A stretch of 64,000 bases of DNA. Source: Trichopria drosophilae. Its lineage: Eukaryota; Arthropoda; Insecta; Hymenoptera; Diapriidae. The notes under the pieces were generated by a model. The model was not told the DNA's origin. It saw only the letters and a program-made list of their open reading frames with translations, and searched no databases. This document shows positions 46,505 through 57,380 of the stretch, one piece after another (positions within the stretch are counted from its first letter, which is position 1; each line of letters starts with the position of its first letter). Position numbers and translations under genes: made by a program. The DNA lies in the NCBI GenBank assembly GCA_030407085.1, contig CM059584.1, forward strand, positions 121,744,501 to 121,808,500. The letters are read 5' to 3'.

Positions 46505-46866
46505 CACTGTAAAAAAAAATCGTGTAAAATTACAGTTGCGAATGGGCTCGAAAATTACCCACTTTCAACGCAGTGAATTTACTACGTGGAACACAGTAAC
46601 TTTCCCTAAATCTTGTAATATATTACTCGTTTGGAAAATTACCACGTCCAACGTAGGCTCGAAAAATTACCTACGTTTGACGTAGTAAAAGTACAACAGT
46701 CTAGTATTTTCCCTATGCTCGACGTCGTAAATTTACAATGCGGCGGTAAATCTCTAACCTCACTTCGGTAAAATTTCAACGCTCAACGTAGTGTTATTAC
46801 CAAATTTTCATGATTAAAAATTACCATTGTATTGTAAATTTCATTTTCATTTTTTACAGTGCACAA
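46505..46866. mobile_element. MITE with CACTGTAAAAAA terminal repeats
   Basis: The left end CACTGTAAAAAAAAATCGTG and right end ATTTTTTACAGTGC are inverted repeats. The interior has repeated ACGTAG, AAAATTACC and GCTCGAAAA words, in both orientations. Its length of about 360 bp and lack of coding fit a non-autonomous DNA transposon. Target duplication is unclear. Confidence 0.62.
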
Positions 46867-46959
46867 TTTGGCGTCAGTATAAAGTGCAGCAATTTACACA
46901 TAGTTGATTCTTGTTGTACTTAAAGCGATAGAGTGAGGAATGGATTTTTTTGGAGATTT

Positions 46960-47900
46960 CCTTAATCTGGAAATTCCAGGTTAGCGTTGGGGCTAAGTTT
47001 TAACAAGGGGCTCACTGCGCTGTCAATCATTAGTGGAAGATGATCAGATCGATTAAGTCGATTGATATAAGATGTGGACCTTAACAACATTCCTTTTGTC
47101 GTTAATAAGATTAACGAGAGACCATTAGTACGAGAATATTGTAATATTGATTTAATATCTTGATTTATGTATTTATGCATGGAATATTTGCATCGCAGCA
47201 TGAATTGTAGCATGGGACTCCCACATAGACCTCTCTCCAGTCTTAGATCTCTCCAGCTTTCCCAGCAACTGCCTGGGTATGCCCTATTAAATAGGAGGCA
47301 AACCAATGCATTGTTGGTACGGAGATAGCGTAATTGCTTCCATTTGCGAAGTAAAATTATGATGTCAACATCGTCGAAAGCTTTGAAAAAGTCAAACAGA
47401 ATCATGAGGGTGATCATCTGATCAAATTATCTTCCTTGCATAATTGCAGGCCGCAATTAGAACAATCTAAGTGGAGTTTTCTGAAAACAGACGAATGGAT
47501 TTATAGGTTTTTGATGATTAGATGGTCCATGAGCTAGCGTGGGTACTGATGACCTTGATGTATCTAATCAAAGTAGCTTTGCCTGTCTGTTGAAGTTTGA
47601 ATTCATCGGAACTGTCTGATTCATTAAAAAAATAGGGAGTCAACCGAGTGGCTGGATGTGAGTTGCAGTTTCAGATTAAGGCTATATACGTGTTTAAGTC
47701 ATCTAAAGATTGAGGAAACATCGATTGTGATGTCTTGTCTTTCACAAGGCCCAAACGACGCAATTCTGGCCATGTTGCTGATGGAGCTGTAATGTTTTGC
47801 AACCTATCAGTATAATAAGTTTTGCGTCAAAGACGAGACGATGTACTTTTTTCCTCAGAGTCTTATAGTCAGTCCAAGCAATGAGATCTCCGTATTTTTT
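46960..47900 (-). mobile_element. second LINE reverse-transcriptase remnant
   Basis: ILFDFFKAFDDVDIIILLRK at about 47400-47340 is RT motif A of a non-LTR element. It is followed by a diverged frame running to 46962 with RGLCGSPMLQF in place of the usual GVPQGSVLGPLLF. The upstream part (47440-47900) translates only in broken frames, with HGPSNHQKPINPFVC. There is no YVDD-type block I can identify, so the element is truncated and inactive. It resembles the LINE at 35210-37460 in type but is not a close copy. Confidence 0.7.
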
Positions 47901-47949
47901 TATAAAGCTTATTATTCCGAGTTTTTATCATACTCTTGGTAAAAAGGTA

Positions 47950-48480
47950 TACTAATAAAACAACCAAATCGCAACGTCCACAATAGAAATCCAAAAGCAA
48001 AAAAAAAATAGAACAATTTCTGCTGCTTGATCAAAAACTCAAAATCTAGTACTTCATACTATTGCCTTTTTTGTCTTTTCTGGCATTTTTATTTAACCTC
48101 GCAATTATTACATATTCTTTAAAGCATTCATTTCTCTTCTGAAGGAAAATTAATGATACTGAGTACCCGGTAGTTTTCTTGGTTGCTGATTTCCAATTCT
48201 ATCTCAAATTTTTTTAATTTAAAAGGGCTGATAAGAATTATATTATGAAATAGCGGCTCGAAAATGACTACTAAAATAGAGTTTTTTATATCATAGTCAT
48301 GTGTACTCAAGCGTCTGAGTCGAATGAAATCACTACAAAATTGTTGTTGTGTATTTCGAACGATTTTATGCAAATTCGTCCGCCATATTAGAAGTTCCAT
48401 TTTGAATTTCCGAAAATTAAATTCAAATTTATATGGAGCGTACCCAAAAACCTTCGAGGACCAATTTAAAAAAATTGACT
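47950..48480. repeat. dispersed ATGGCGGACGAATT-family DNA
   Basis: CAAATTCGTCCGCCATATT near 48371 and CCATTTTGAATTTCC near 48398 place this in the YY1-word family on the minus strand. The 90-codon minus frame starting in it is repeat-derived. Confidence 0.4.
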
Positions 48481-49119
48481 AAAAATTTTAGCTATCTTAG
48501 CTCCTATTGTTTGTCTGAAGTCGACCGACAGCCAATTGTCCAAATTCAAATATTGACGAGATTACTCATTACCGATTGATTTTGAACTATACTGAATTTC
48601 GTCCTTTTTAAACAACATTAGGCGATGACATTATGTCGAACCGGTTTTCGTTCAAAAAACGTCATAATTATCACGCAGAACCCATATTCATCTGCTCTCG
48701 CCTCGTGTTACTACTTTTCATTCCCAGAACTGAAAATCTCAATGAACAGGCATCACTACGCCAATGTAGATAACACAAAAGAGGCCGTGACATCGATTCT
48801 CAAGGCCATTTCTCAAACCGATATCGAAAAATCCTTTCATACAGTGATTGATCGTGCAAATTGCTGAATTGACTCAAAAAACATTTAACAACGCAACAAT
48901 ATTGCAAAATAACCATATTTTTATTATCTGCCTTAGAATTTAATCCAAAAAATCTGAATTCATTATGTGCACAATTTCTACACTTAATTCTAAATAACGC
49001 AATAATCACTGCCATCAATTAAAAACTAAAAATCTGGAAATTTAGTCGTAATGAGGATTAAATATCAGCTTTGACACAATTTTTCTCAGTACTTTTAGCA
49101 AAAAGGAGGAGAAACAGGG

Positions 49120-49350
49120 ATCTCATCCCTTAAGCCTGGCCACATCCCTGACGGGCCACGTGGTGAGGCGCACGCGGGACATTCAGCTCTATGACGTCAT
49201 GGGTGCAGCAGCCAATAGGGAGACATCTCCATTCAACCCAACAACCTCGGCCTCAGTAGAAACTCACCGAGTTCCACCAGGCTCTGCCTGACTGCAGTTC
49301 GCCCTCGACTACTGAAGAGTCGTTGCGCACCTTTGCAGAGCGCTCGGAAG
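49120..49350. promoter_or_regulatory. GC-rich islet with E-box, CRE and CCAAT: promoter-like
   Basis: CCACGTGG at 49156-49163 (E-box), TGACGTCA at 49192-49199 (CRE) and CCAAT at 49212-49216 are packed within 61 bp of a CpG-rich block that stands out from AT-rich surroundings. This spacing is typical of a proximal promoter. No start codon or exon with good coding character follows on either side, so a non-coding transcript or a distant first exon is possible. Confidence 0.48.
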
Positions 49351-49359
49351 CTCACTAAA

Positions 49360-52200
49360 AAATAGTGATTCTTCACTAAAAATTACTACTCGCGTAACCT
49401 TTCGCTACTTCCTAATAAGTAACAATTATATTAAATTATAAGCAAATCAATGATTTTCTGTCAAGCATAAATAACAAATAGTAAACGTTGTACTTATGGA
49501 GTTACGTTATTTTTACGTCCAGTCATTGTTCATTTTTAGGTATTGATGCGTTAGAAAAGTATAATTGCGTAAGCCAAGAAAGTACAAACTAAAATCCTAG
49601 TATTCCTTCACTAAATCTTTCCATAATTTTGGTACTTGGACCAAGTACGATTTAAGACTGTCGTGATTTTTTATTCAAGTGTCCAAAATAAGATGTCTCA
49701 AGGCAGAGTCCTCCAGTGCTGAACTTCTGGTGACATGGGAATAGTATGTAAGTAAATAGTTAGTAAATAAAATGTAAAATAGCCTTGTATAACAAAATTG
49801 TTGTCTGCTTTTCTAAATTTTGAAAGGTTTTTTATCGAAGTAGGTGAATATTAATTAAAAAACCTTATATTATATTGTACGAAGACCATTTTTATTTCTT
49901 CCAAAAATAATTCGAAATTATCGGAAACGGAATTTTGCTGCAAAGTGCGTTCGTGTTTCCGATATAAATCGCCTTATCCAAGGTCAGTGTTCTTGAATTC
50001 ATTGAAAATTTAAACGTGTTTTACTACATTAATTTTCATTTCAGTTATACATTTTGATATTTTTAATGCAATTCCTTTCTGGTTGTAAAACTATTTGTGT
50101 TTAATTAGAATTACAAAAATATTGAATATTTTCTTGTTTTCATCTTTTTATCGTTTCTTCAATTTCTCTTAATAATTCTGCTATTAATGTTGTAGTATTT
50201 TTTGCATTCTTTCAATTTTTCTTGTTTAAAATTGTTATATTCTTTAAACGAATCAGTCAAATTTTTCTTGACAATTTTGTAATCAAATTTGTGACCTTAA
50301 TTGATACAATTTTTTTAATTAAAAAATGTTCTTTGAATTCCTTGTTTATTTACTTCATAAAATTAGGAAATTGATTATCTTAATCGTAATGTAATTATTC
50401 CTTATTATTTTTGTATTCTTGCTTAATTGTATTTTAAATAATGTATGGATAGTTTTAAAGTTGTCCTTACGTTTCTTCTCGTGGAAATCTTGACTTCATT
50501 CTTAAGTTTATTGTCCTCTCTTTTCTTCAACTGATTTCTGCTTTTTTATAATTAAAACCCATATTTGTTGAGTTTGAATTCAAATTTTTTATGTAAAAAC
50601 TAAATTACTTCAGTAGTTTAAACTTAATTAGTTTAAGATATTTTTATTACAATTTTAACTATAATAGATTTTGTTCTGTCCGAAAAACATCTGTAATTTA
50701 TCAGTAAATTATCATTTAAGATTTCTAAAATTTTGTTTTCTATCTATTTTTAAATCTATAGTTTTTTATGTTCGCATTTACGTTTATAAAATCTGTTGCA
50801 ATTTACTAGACAATATCGACTTTGTTTTAATTACTTAATTTCTTAAATACCAAAACTTATCATTTTAAGGACTATCGCTTCCCAATCACCAATAAAAACG
50901 CCATATATCTACAAAAAAATGTATTTAAAAATGTTCTTGGTTACATTTTTTCAATATTCCTAAATACAAACAAATATTTCCGGTTTTCTGTTCATTTATC
51001 TTATGTATAAACTAAATTTCTAAAAATTGTGATGCCTAATGTTTATTTTGTCAATATATAACATTTCAAAACTTCATTATGTAAATCAACAAATGAAGGA
51101 AGTCTGAACTTAATTTGTAAAATTAACATTTTTTTCGTTTAAATTTTATAAAAGTATTTTTATTTCAATGAATCAAAAACATTTTTATTATACATTTTAA
51201 TAGAAGCTACTTTTGAATCATCGACTCCCCCAATTTTATAATTATTGTTTAACACTTCTTTTATACATTGGGCTGTAAAACCCCCACACTTAGCAACTTT
51301 CAGTTATTGAACGTAATTTCTAGGGACCAACTAAATGTTTCAAATAATAATAATATTACGTCAGATTACTGATGGATACAAATCTGTGATCACTAGGAAA
51401 AATTAGGTAACTACTTATTTGAAAAACGTAAAATAAACACAGTAAAAGCACTATTGCATGTTTTTAATTCAGGATGTACTTCAGACGCAATTAAAGAATA
51501 TGTACTTTTTAGTCATGTTGAAGGTTTAAGGTTTATTTAAGGTTTAATTAAACAGGATTTTAGATATTAAAGTCAGTTACAAAAAAAAAAGAATTGAGTT
51601 ACCAGATTACAACAACAAAATTATTCTTGACTTTTTCCTTGTATAATTTGTTTAATTCATGTCACTGCATGAGATGAAAAAAGAGTGATTTAGTAACTGA
51701 ATTTTTTATTATATTTCAACTTTTTCAATAAAATTACTATTAAATATAAAGAAATTACGTTTCTCACAAGTATATTATGATACAATCCTAATGTATGAAT
51801 GAAAGTGCAACTTGTTTGATCTCGTTGGATATCATCGAGTTCTCCAAAATATTTTAATCAGACATTGGATTTGACAAAATTATTGTAAACGAAAAATGTT
51901 GTTTTTTAATAAAAACAAAGAATTTCATATCGATCTCCAAAAATTACTTTTTGGAACTTAAACAATGCAGGAAAAAGGATGGTATAACACTAAATAATGA
52001 TGTCTCTGACCACAATAAGATTCGAAACAAAGAAAGGGTTATGCCTATTCAAGTATCGAATATCGCGAACGTTGCCAACCGTATCGATCGTGCAGTTCCC
52101 AAAGTTCATGCAGCTCATACCTGGTCAACGTTTGGTGATTTCCAAAAGAAACCCAACCTACATCAAGGTTTTTGCCAAGTTTTCCCCAAAGCAAGGTACG
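49360..52200. other. long AT-rich gene-free stretch
   Basis: About 2.8 kb with strong T-rich bias on the plus strand between 50000 and 51200 (runs of TTTTT, few long frames). I see no gene or ordered repeat. Frames near 51951-52233 are short and show no domain. Confidence 0.4.
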
Positions 52201-52219
52201 ATTAATTTTCGGGTTAATT

Positions 52220-52600
52220 GGGTCAAAATATAACCCTTACATTCGGGCACACGTACGCTCTTAGGGTCTACGATAGAGTGGGAAAGAAAATGGAGGGAGT
52301 GAAAGAGTGACAGAGATGGAGGAGGTGGTGGTAACCCTCCTCGTCCCGGAAAACGCACGTCACGCTGGAGGAGGCAGTGACGTCAAAGCGACGCCGACAA
52401 CCGATTGGCCAGTCGGTTCCTGACGTCACGGCAGGCACGAGCCCACATACACGTGTTGGTGCACGTTCGTGTACTAAGCCTCCAATGGGGTGCACGGGGG
52501 TTCAAAGCTCCAGTTTTCCAAGGCTGCCCGATCCGAGAGGTCGCCGAGCTTTTCCGCAGGTAGTTCCAGCATGCTTTCCTTTCTTTGTTTCCTCTAGTTT
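52220..52600. promoter_or_regulatory. GC-rich islet with two CREs, CCAAT and E-box
   Basis: TGACGTCA at 52378-52385 and 52421-52428, ATTGG (CCAAT box, reverse) at 52404-52408, CACGTG at 52450-52455 and CCAAT near 52482 lie in a CpG-rich block. This is the densest cluster of such sites in the window. Open frames of 74-120 codons on both strands overlap and lack domains. A bidirectional or lncRNA promoter is the favoured idea. Confidence 0.5.
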
Positions 52601-52739
52601 TCTCCATTTTTCTTCTCTAAATTTCTTGGTGGATACACTCAGACACGTTTTGCTTTTGGATGGAATTGTAACGGAAAAATTGGTACCTCAAATTCCAGGA
52701 AATTTAAACACTCTCTCGCACCTTCAACATCATTTTTGA

Positions 52740-53850
52740 TGTCTTGTTGATACCAGCATGGGAATGCCAATTTTTTAATCTAGAATTTGGAGTGAATACA
52801 AAGCATGAGTTGTAGGATGGGTTTTTTACGGTTCTTATCATTGATGGTTTCTATCTTGCATCTTCTCGCTGAGATGTTCTTCAAGGTCGTTTTTTTGTTA
52901 ATGATGATAATTGTGGTGTATGCAGTGATCAGATTAAATGGGATATTTGTACATTCTTCAATTTTTTCATTAAAAAAATGTATTTCATGTTTAATATTAG
53001 TTGTGACAATATAATACTATTTCGAAACTGTATTAAATTATTATTAATTTATCAAATTACTGATTTCTCTTAGCAAATGATAATTTTCATTGAATTTTGT
53101 ACATGTAGTTGCACTGCATGAAAAAACTCTTGTGCTAAAACTAATGCTATGTCTGTTTATTATAAATTAAAAATTATTTTGATTATTAATAATCACAGGG
53201 CTACTAGTTTCTAGAAGCATTTTATTTATATTATTATTAACTGTTCAGAAACTAATTATTGCATGATAAAAATACAAAATTTAAAATAATGTTCTCTAAT
53301 AATGTATTCAAGTCTAAAATTACAAAATTAATATTTTTTGGTATCTCATTAAATATATTAATAAGTTGATGAATTTTTAATAAATCACACCTATCCTCAA
53401 AGAGTCATAGGTCTGACAAAAATGTGGAGAAAAACGGCGTTCACGGCTTCATTTGTACCACTATTTAGCTTAAAAATTTCCAAAACGCTAAATCCCAGAT
53501 GATCGTTTTCTCCAAATATAGGTGATTTACAATATTTACAGCAATTTTTCGTTATTACCGGCGACAGTTGACCTCCAATCGAAAAATGTTATAGGGGAAT
53601 GTTGTAGGTATAGAAAAGATCTACAATTTTTGTATACATCATTTTTCACATAACCTCAAAGTTTCAGAGAAAAATCGAAAAAACCATGTTTTTCGTTTTT
53701 AATTTTTCTCTCTCACAAAAGTGATTTTTTTTCCTTGAAATTTTCAGGAGACTTACCTCTTTTAGTCCCGAATAAGCTGTAGTTTTTTTGAATAATAATA
53801 TTTATTCGTTTGTTTTTTAAATGATTAAGAACCGATAAAACACCCATATT
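52740..53850. other. intergenic DNA with an unidentified repeat-like stretch
   Basis: 53390-53720 has an AATCGAAAAAACCATG/AAAATCGAAAA-rich style seen in dispersed insect repeats, but I find no second copy in the window. No gene. Confidence 0.25.
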
Positions 53851-53854
53851 TTTC

Positions 53855-54190
53855 AGTGAAAAATCGAATGTCAAATCTTTAGATAATGGAAGTTTATTTA
53901 ATGGAATTTGTTCGTTGAAATGTCTACTTTCAGATGGTATATGAATCAATTAACATTTCTATACAAAAAAAGTGCCAAAAACGGCGTAAATCTAAAAAAC
54001 TCGATTTTCAACATTCATTTTGTCGATTATTTTTTTAAACGTAGCTAATATTAATGAAAATTTAAGGTACTTTTTGTACAGAAATGTAAATTGATTCATA
54101 TACCATCTGAAAGTAGACATTTCAACGAACAAATTCCATTAAATAAACTTCCATTATCTAAAGATTTGACATTCGATTTTTCATTTAAAT
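53855..54190. repeat. inverted repeat with ~120-bp near-perfect arms
   Basis: GAAAAATCGAATGTCAAATC through GATGGTATATGAATCAATT (53858-53950) is repeated in reverse at 54092-54184, and pairing extends inward to ACAAAAAAAGTGCC against GGTACTTTTTGT. The spacer is about 90 bp. Only a few mismatches are seen, so the structure is young or maintained. Confidence 0.8.
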
Positions 54191-55360
54191 GCTAATAAAA
54201 AAAAATTCCATGGTAATATTAAATATCAGAAATGTTTGAAAAAATGTCATTAAATGAAATTGAACAATGATATAAAATTACGTTTTTCAACAGTAAATGT
54301 CTAGATTTATTAAAATATAACAAAGAAAACTGTCCTTTCTCCTATAAATCAAATATTGTAAAAATTCTCATTGAAAAAATAAATAAACATCTTTCTTACA
54401 ACATTTAACATTTTTAGTTCAATCTTAGCACACTTAAACGTACTTGAGATCATTAAAAAAGTCTTTGTTTAATAATAAAATGTTATTTGAAACAAAGAAA
54501 GTAAAAATACGTAATACCGAAATAGATTTAGTAAACATAAGTGAAAACATCCGTGATCGGTCAGACATCAACGTTTCTTTCGTCTGTCCCGGAACTTCCT
54601 TATTATTATGGATGATCTTCTTTAAAAGTAACTTCAAAGGAATGTTTATGTTGTAAATTATTTAATACACGAGTTCGAAGTTTACATTTTGTTATTTCCA
54701 TCTGTCTTCGTCACAGCCACAAAGAAAGTTTGTTTTCAGCTCATAGGAAGAATAACTAAAGTACAATATTCAACAAACAAAAGAATTCTTTATTCTTAAT
54801 CAATGAATAAAATGTTTAGTACAATTTCAGAATAATTTGTTAATAATATTAACATTTCTATTTATTCTTATATAATACAAATTGAAGAATTTCACTTTTC
54901 ATGTAGTTTAATTTAACGAGAAAACAATTAAACATTAATAACAGTAAAATAACGAAACGAAAACAAGTACACAATAGCAATTTAAGTCTATCACTGCTTC
55001 TAAAAAGTAATTCACAATGTGTAACAGGCAGCAAATTGTCATTTAAAAATACTCTAAATTATCTTGGAAATGAAAACAATTCTACCGTAAATACAAAAGA
55101 GAGTCGTTTTATACCCTACGTTATACATAAATTTAATGAAAATTTAACGAAATGTACGCAAAAATCTGCAGATTTTAGTTAAATCCAAAATATATTTACA
55201 CTTTGTTTACTCGTTCATTCAACCAGTCAGAAAGTGTCAAGAAGTAAATGATTTTTGAAAAAAGTTTACCAACAATTTGGAATCGTGTGACACAATAGCA
55301 GATGTAATCACGATGAATAAAAAAGCTTCATTGCCGAACGAGATGCAGTTTTTATTTATC
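54191..55360. other. AT-rich intergenic DNA
   Basis: Frames of 67-70 codons on opposite strands at 54434-54656 overlap each other and show nothing recognisable. No repeat noted. Confidence 0.35.
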
Positions 55361-55369
55361 CTTCAGGAG

Positions 55370-55610
55370 TAGCGTCGTGTTAATACGCAAAGCCTCATTG
55401 CGGAGGACAACGATGGGGAATGTTGTTGCATGACCCGGTGACCCACATTCACGTTTGCGTCATTCACAAGCTCACCCCACTCCTCAAGGCGAGATGGCGC
55501 ACGCCTCAAAAAATGAATCAACTACTATGATTCATTTTCCCTCCTCAATTGAAACATCCATTTTCCGCACTTTTCCCGCGAATGCCGCTTCATGTATATT
55601 TCTTAATTGC
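55370..55610. promoter_or_regulatory. GC-richer islet with CRE-variant
   Basis: GTGACCCACATTCACG at 55439-55454 repeats a word from the islet at 3.9 kb and is followed by TTTGCGTCATTC (TGACGCAA on the minus strand), a CRE/AP-1-like variant. CpG content is higher than the surroundings. No full TGACGTCA. Confidence 0.32.
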
Positions 55611-55990
55611 TCGAAATCGTTTTTTTTTTGTTGCTTTTGTTTCAGGGAATCATTTAAGGATAATTTGAATGCAGTTGTTACGATTGGTACACAGGATAGA
55701 ATTTTCTAACCAAACCGGATAGTTGGTACACAATTCGAAAAATTCCTTTAAAAACAGTTTTTACTTGTAGCTGATCCAATGGGATGCATGGAAATAAATT
55801 TTATTTTCTAACCAGTTTGGTTGGACAATATTTAGCTGTTACTAAATGATTGCAAGAACCAAATTTGTTTGGTTGTCAGTTTGAAACGAGTTTATTACCG
55901 AAACCGAACGGTTTCATTGTGGTGCTCCAGTTGACATATTCTGAAAGCAAACTCATTTATAACTTTCAACCAAACCGGCGTATAGCGTAC

Positions 55991-56857
55991 ATTCTAAACC
56001 AAACGAGTTCGAAAATTGGAATCCAAATGTTTTGTTATGATAATAACCGAAAGGTTTGGTATTAATGGCTAAACCGTTTGGTTTCATTTACATTATTGAT
56101 TATGATAATCATACGGTTATTTATTTATTTGGTTATAATAAACAAACCGTTTCATTCTGATACCGGAATTGATCGTATCGAAAATCAAATGTATTTGGAA
56201 ATTACGACCGGTCCAGTTTGACTATCTTAATCAATAATGTAAATGAACCAAACTGTTTTGTCATTAAACCCAAACCGTTCGGTTATTATCCTAAGAAAAT
56301 ATTTATATTATATATAATAATAAAACCGTTTCATTCTAATACCAGAATTGATCGTTTCCCAAACCAAATCTATTTAGAACTTACAACGGATTCAGTTTGA
56401 CTATCATAATCAATGGCATAAATGAAACCAAACGGTGTGTCATTAAAACCAAATCGTTCGATTATTATCATAACAAAACACATATAATAAATAAACAGTT
56501 TCATTCTAATACCAGAATTGATCGTTTCTCAAACCAAATCCATTTAGAACTTACAAACGATCCAGTTTGATTATCATAATCAATGATTTAAATGAAACCA
56601 AACTTTTTTGTCATTAAAACCAAACCGTTCGGTTATTATAATAATAAAATACATAATATAAGCAAACCGTTTCATGCTGACACCCGAATTGATCGTTTCT
56701 AAAACTAAATTCATTTAGAACTTGCAACAGATCCAGTGTGACTATCATAATCAATAATGTCAATGAAACCAAACTGTTTTGTCCTTAAAACCAAACCGTT
56801 CGGTTACCATTATGGAACATTTGGATTCCAATTCTCAAACTCATTTGGTTTAGAATA
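55991..56857. mobile_element. TIR element carrying four ~170-bp tandem units
   Basis: The left end 55991-56057 (ATTCTAAACCAAACGAGTTC...AAAGGTTTGG) and right end 56791-56857 are ~67-bp inverted repeats with few mismatches. Between them GAATTGATCG recurs at about 56167, 56346, 56516 and 56687, giving unit lengths of about 179, 170 and 171 bp. Each unit carries AACCAAAC, ACCGTTCGGTTATTAT and CAGTTTGACTATC words. It is a non-autonomous element with an internal satellite. 55700-55990 holds further AACCAAACCGG words and may be an older copy. Confidence 0.75.
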
Positions 56858-57229
56858 TATCAAAATCAAATAGGATTTTGTACAAACTATTAATATTTCG
56901 AAAGTCGCGTAATTTAAATAAATGCTTACCAGAAGTTTGGTCTCAGCAAGCACGCGCTTTTTCAAATGCGAAATTTCTGGTTTTAAATAATTAAATAAAA
57001 TTATATGTCCTTTAAGTCATTCTTCGACATTTTTATACCATTGACTAAATTTCAAGGTTTGTTCTAATTTTAATTGGCTATGAACTTTTATAATAAATTT
57101 TTTTGCAATTTCAGTAATAAATTGTTTCCAAAACATGATAGAAACTGAATCAGTAAATATCTTGAAGTATTTTAATTAAAGATATAAATGGAGGATACGC
57201 GAAAGTTAAAAAATGTGAAACTCGCGGAT

Positions 57230-57380
57230 TCAGGAAGTCGATAACCTTTCGAGAAAGGGCGCTGTTAAGTTCAGCGGCCTTGCGCAAGCTCATTACATAC
57301 TGACGTCATTGACGGTGCGCGACGTCATTGCACAGATTTTCAGCCGCAGGAGAAACCCGACCTAATACTGAGGAATGTGG
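57230..57380. promoter_or_regulatory. small GC-rich islet with tandem CRE words
   Basis: TGACGTCATTGACGG at 57301 is followed by GACGTCATTGC at 57321, two CRE-type sites 19 bp apart, within a CpG-rich block of about 150 bp. Flanks are AT-rich. Target unknown. Confidence 0.38.

Noticed and set aside
52377..52739. 120-codon plus-strand frame in the CRE islet
   Set aside because: It is composition-driven, overlaps opposite-strand frames, and its first part covers the CRE and CCAAT sites.
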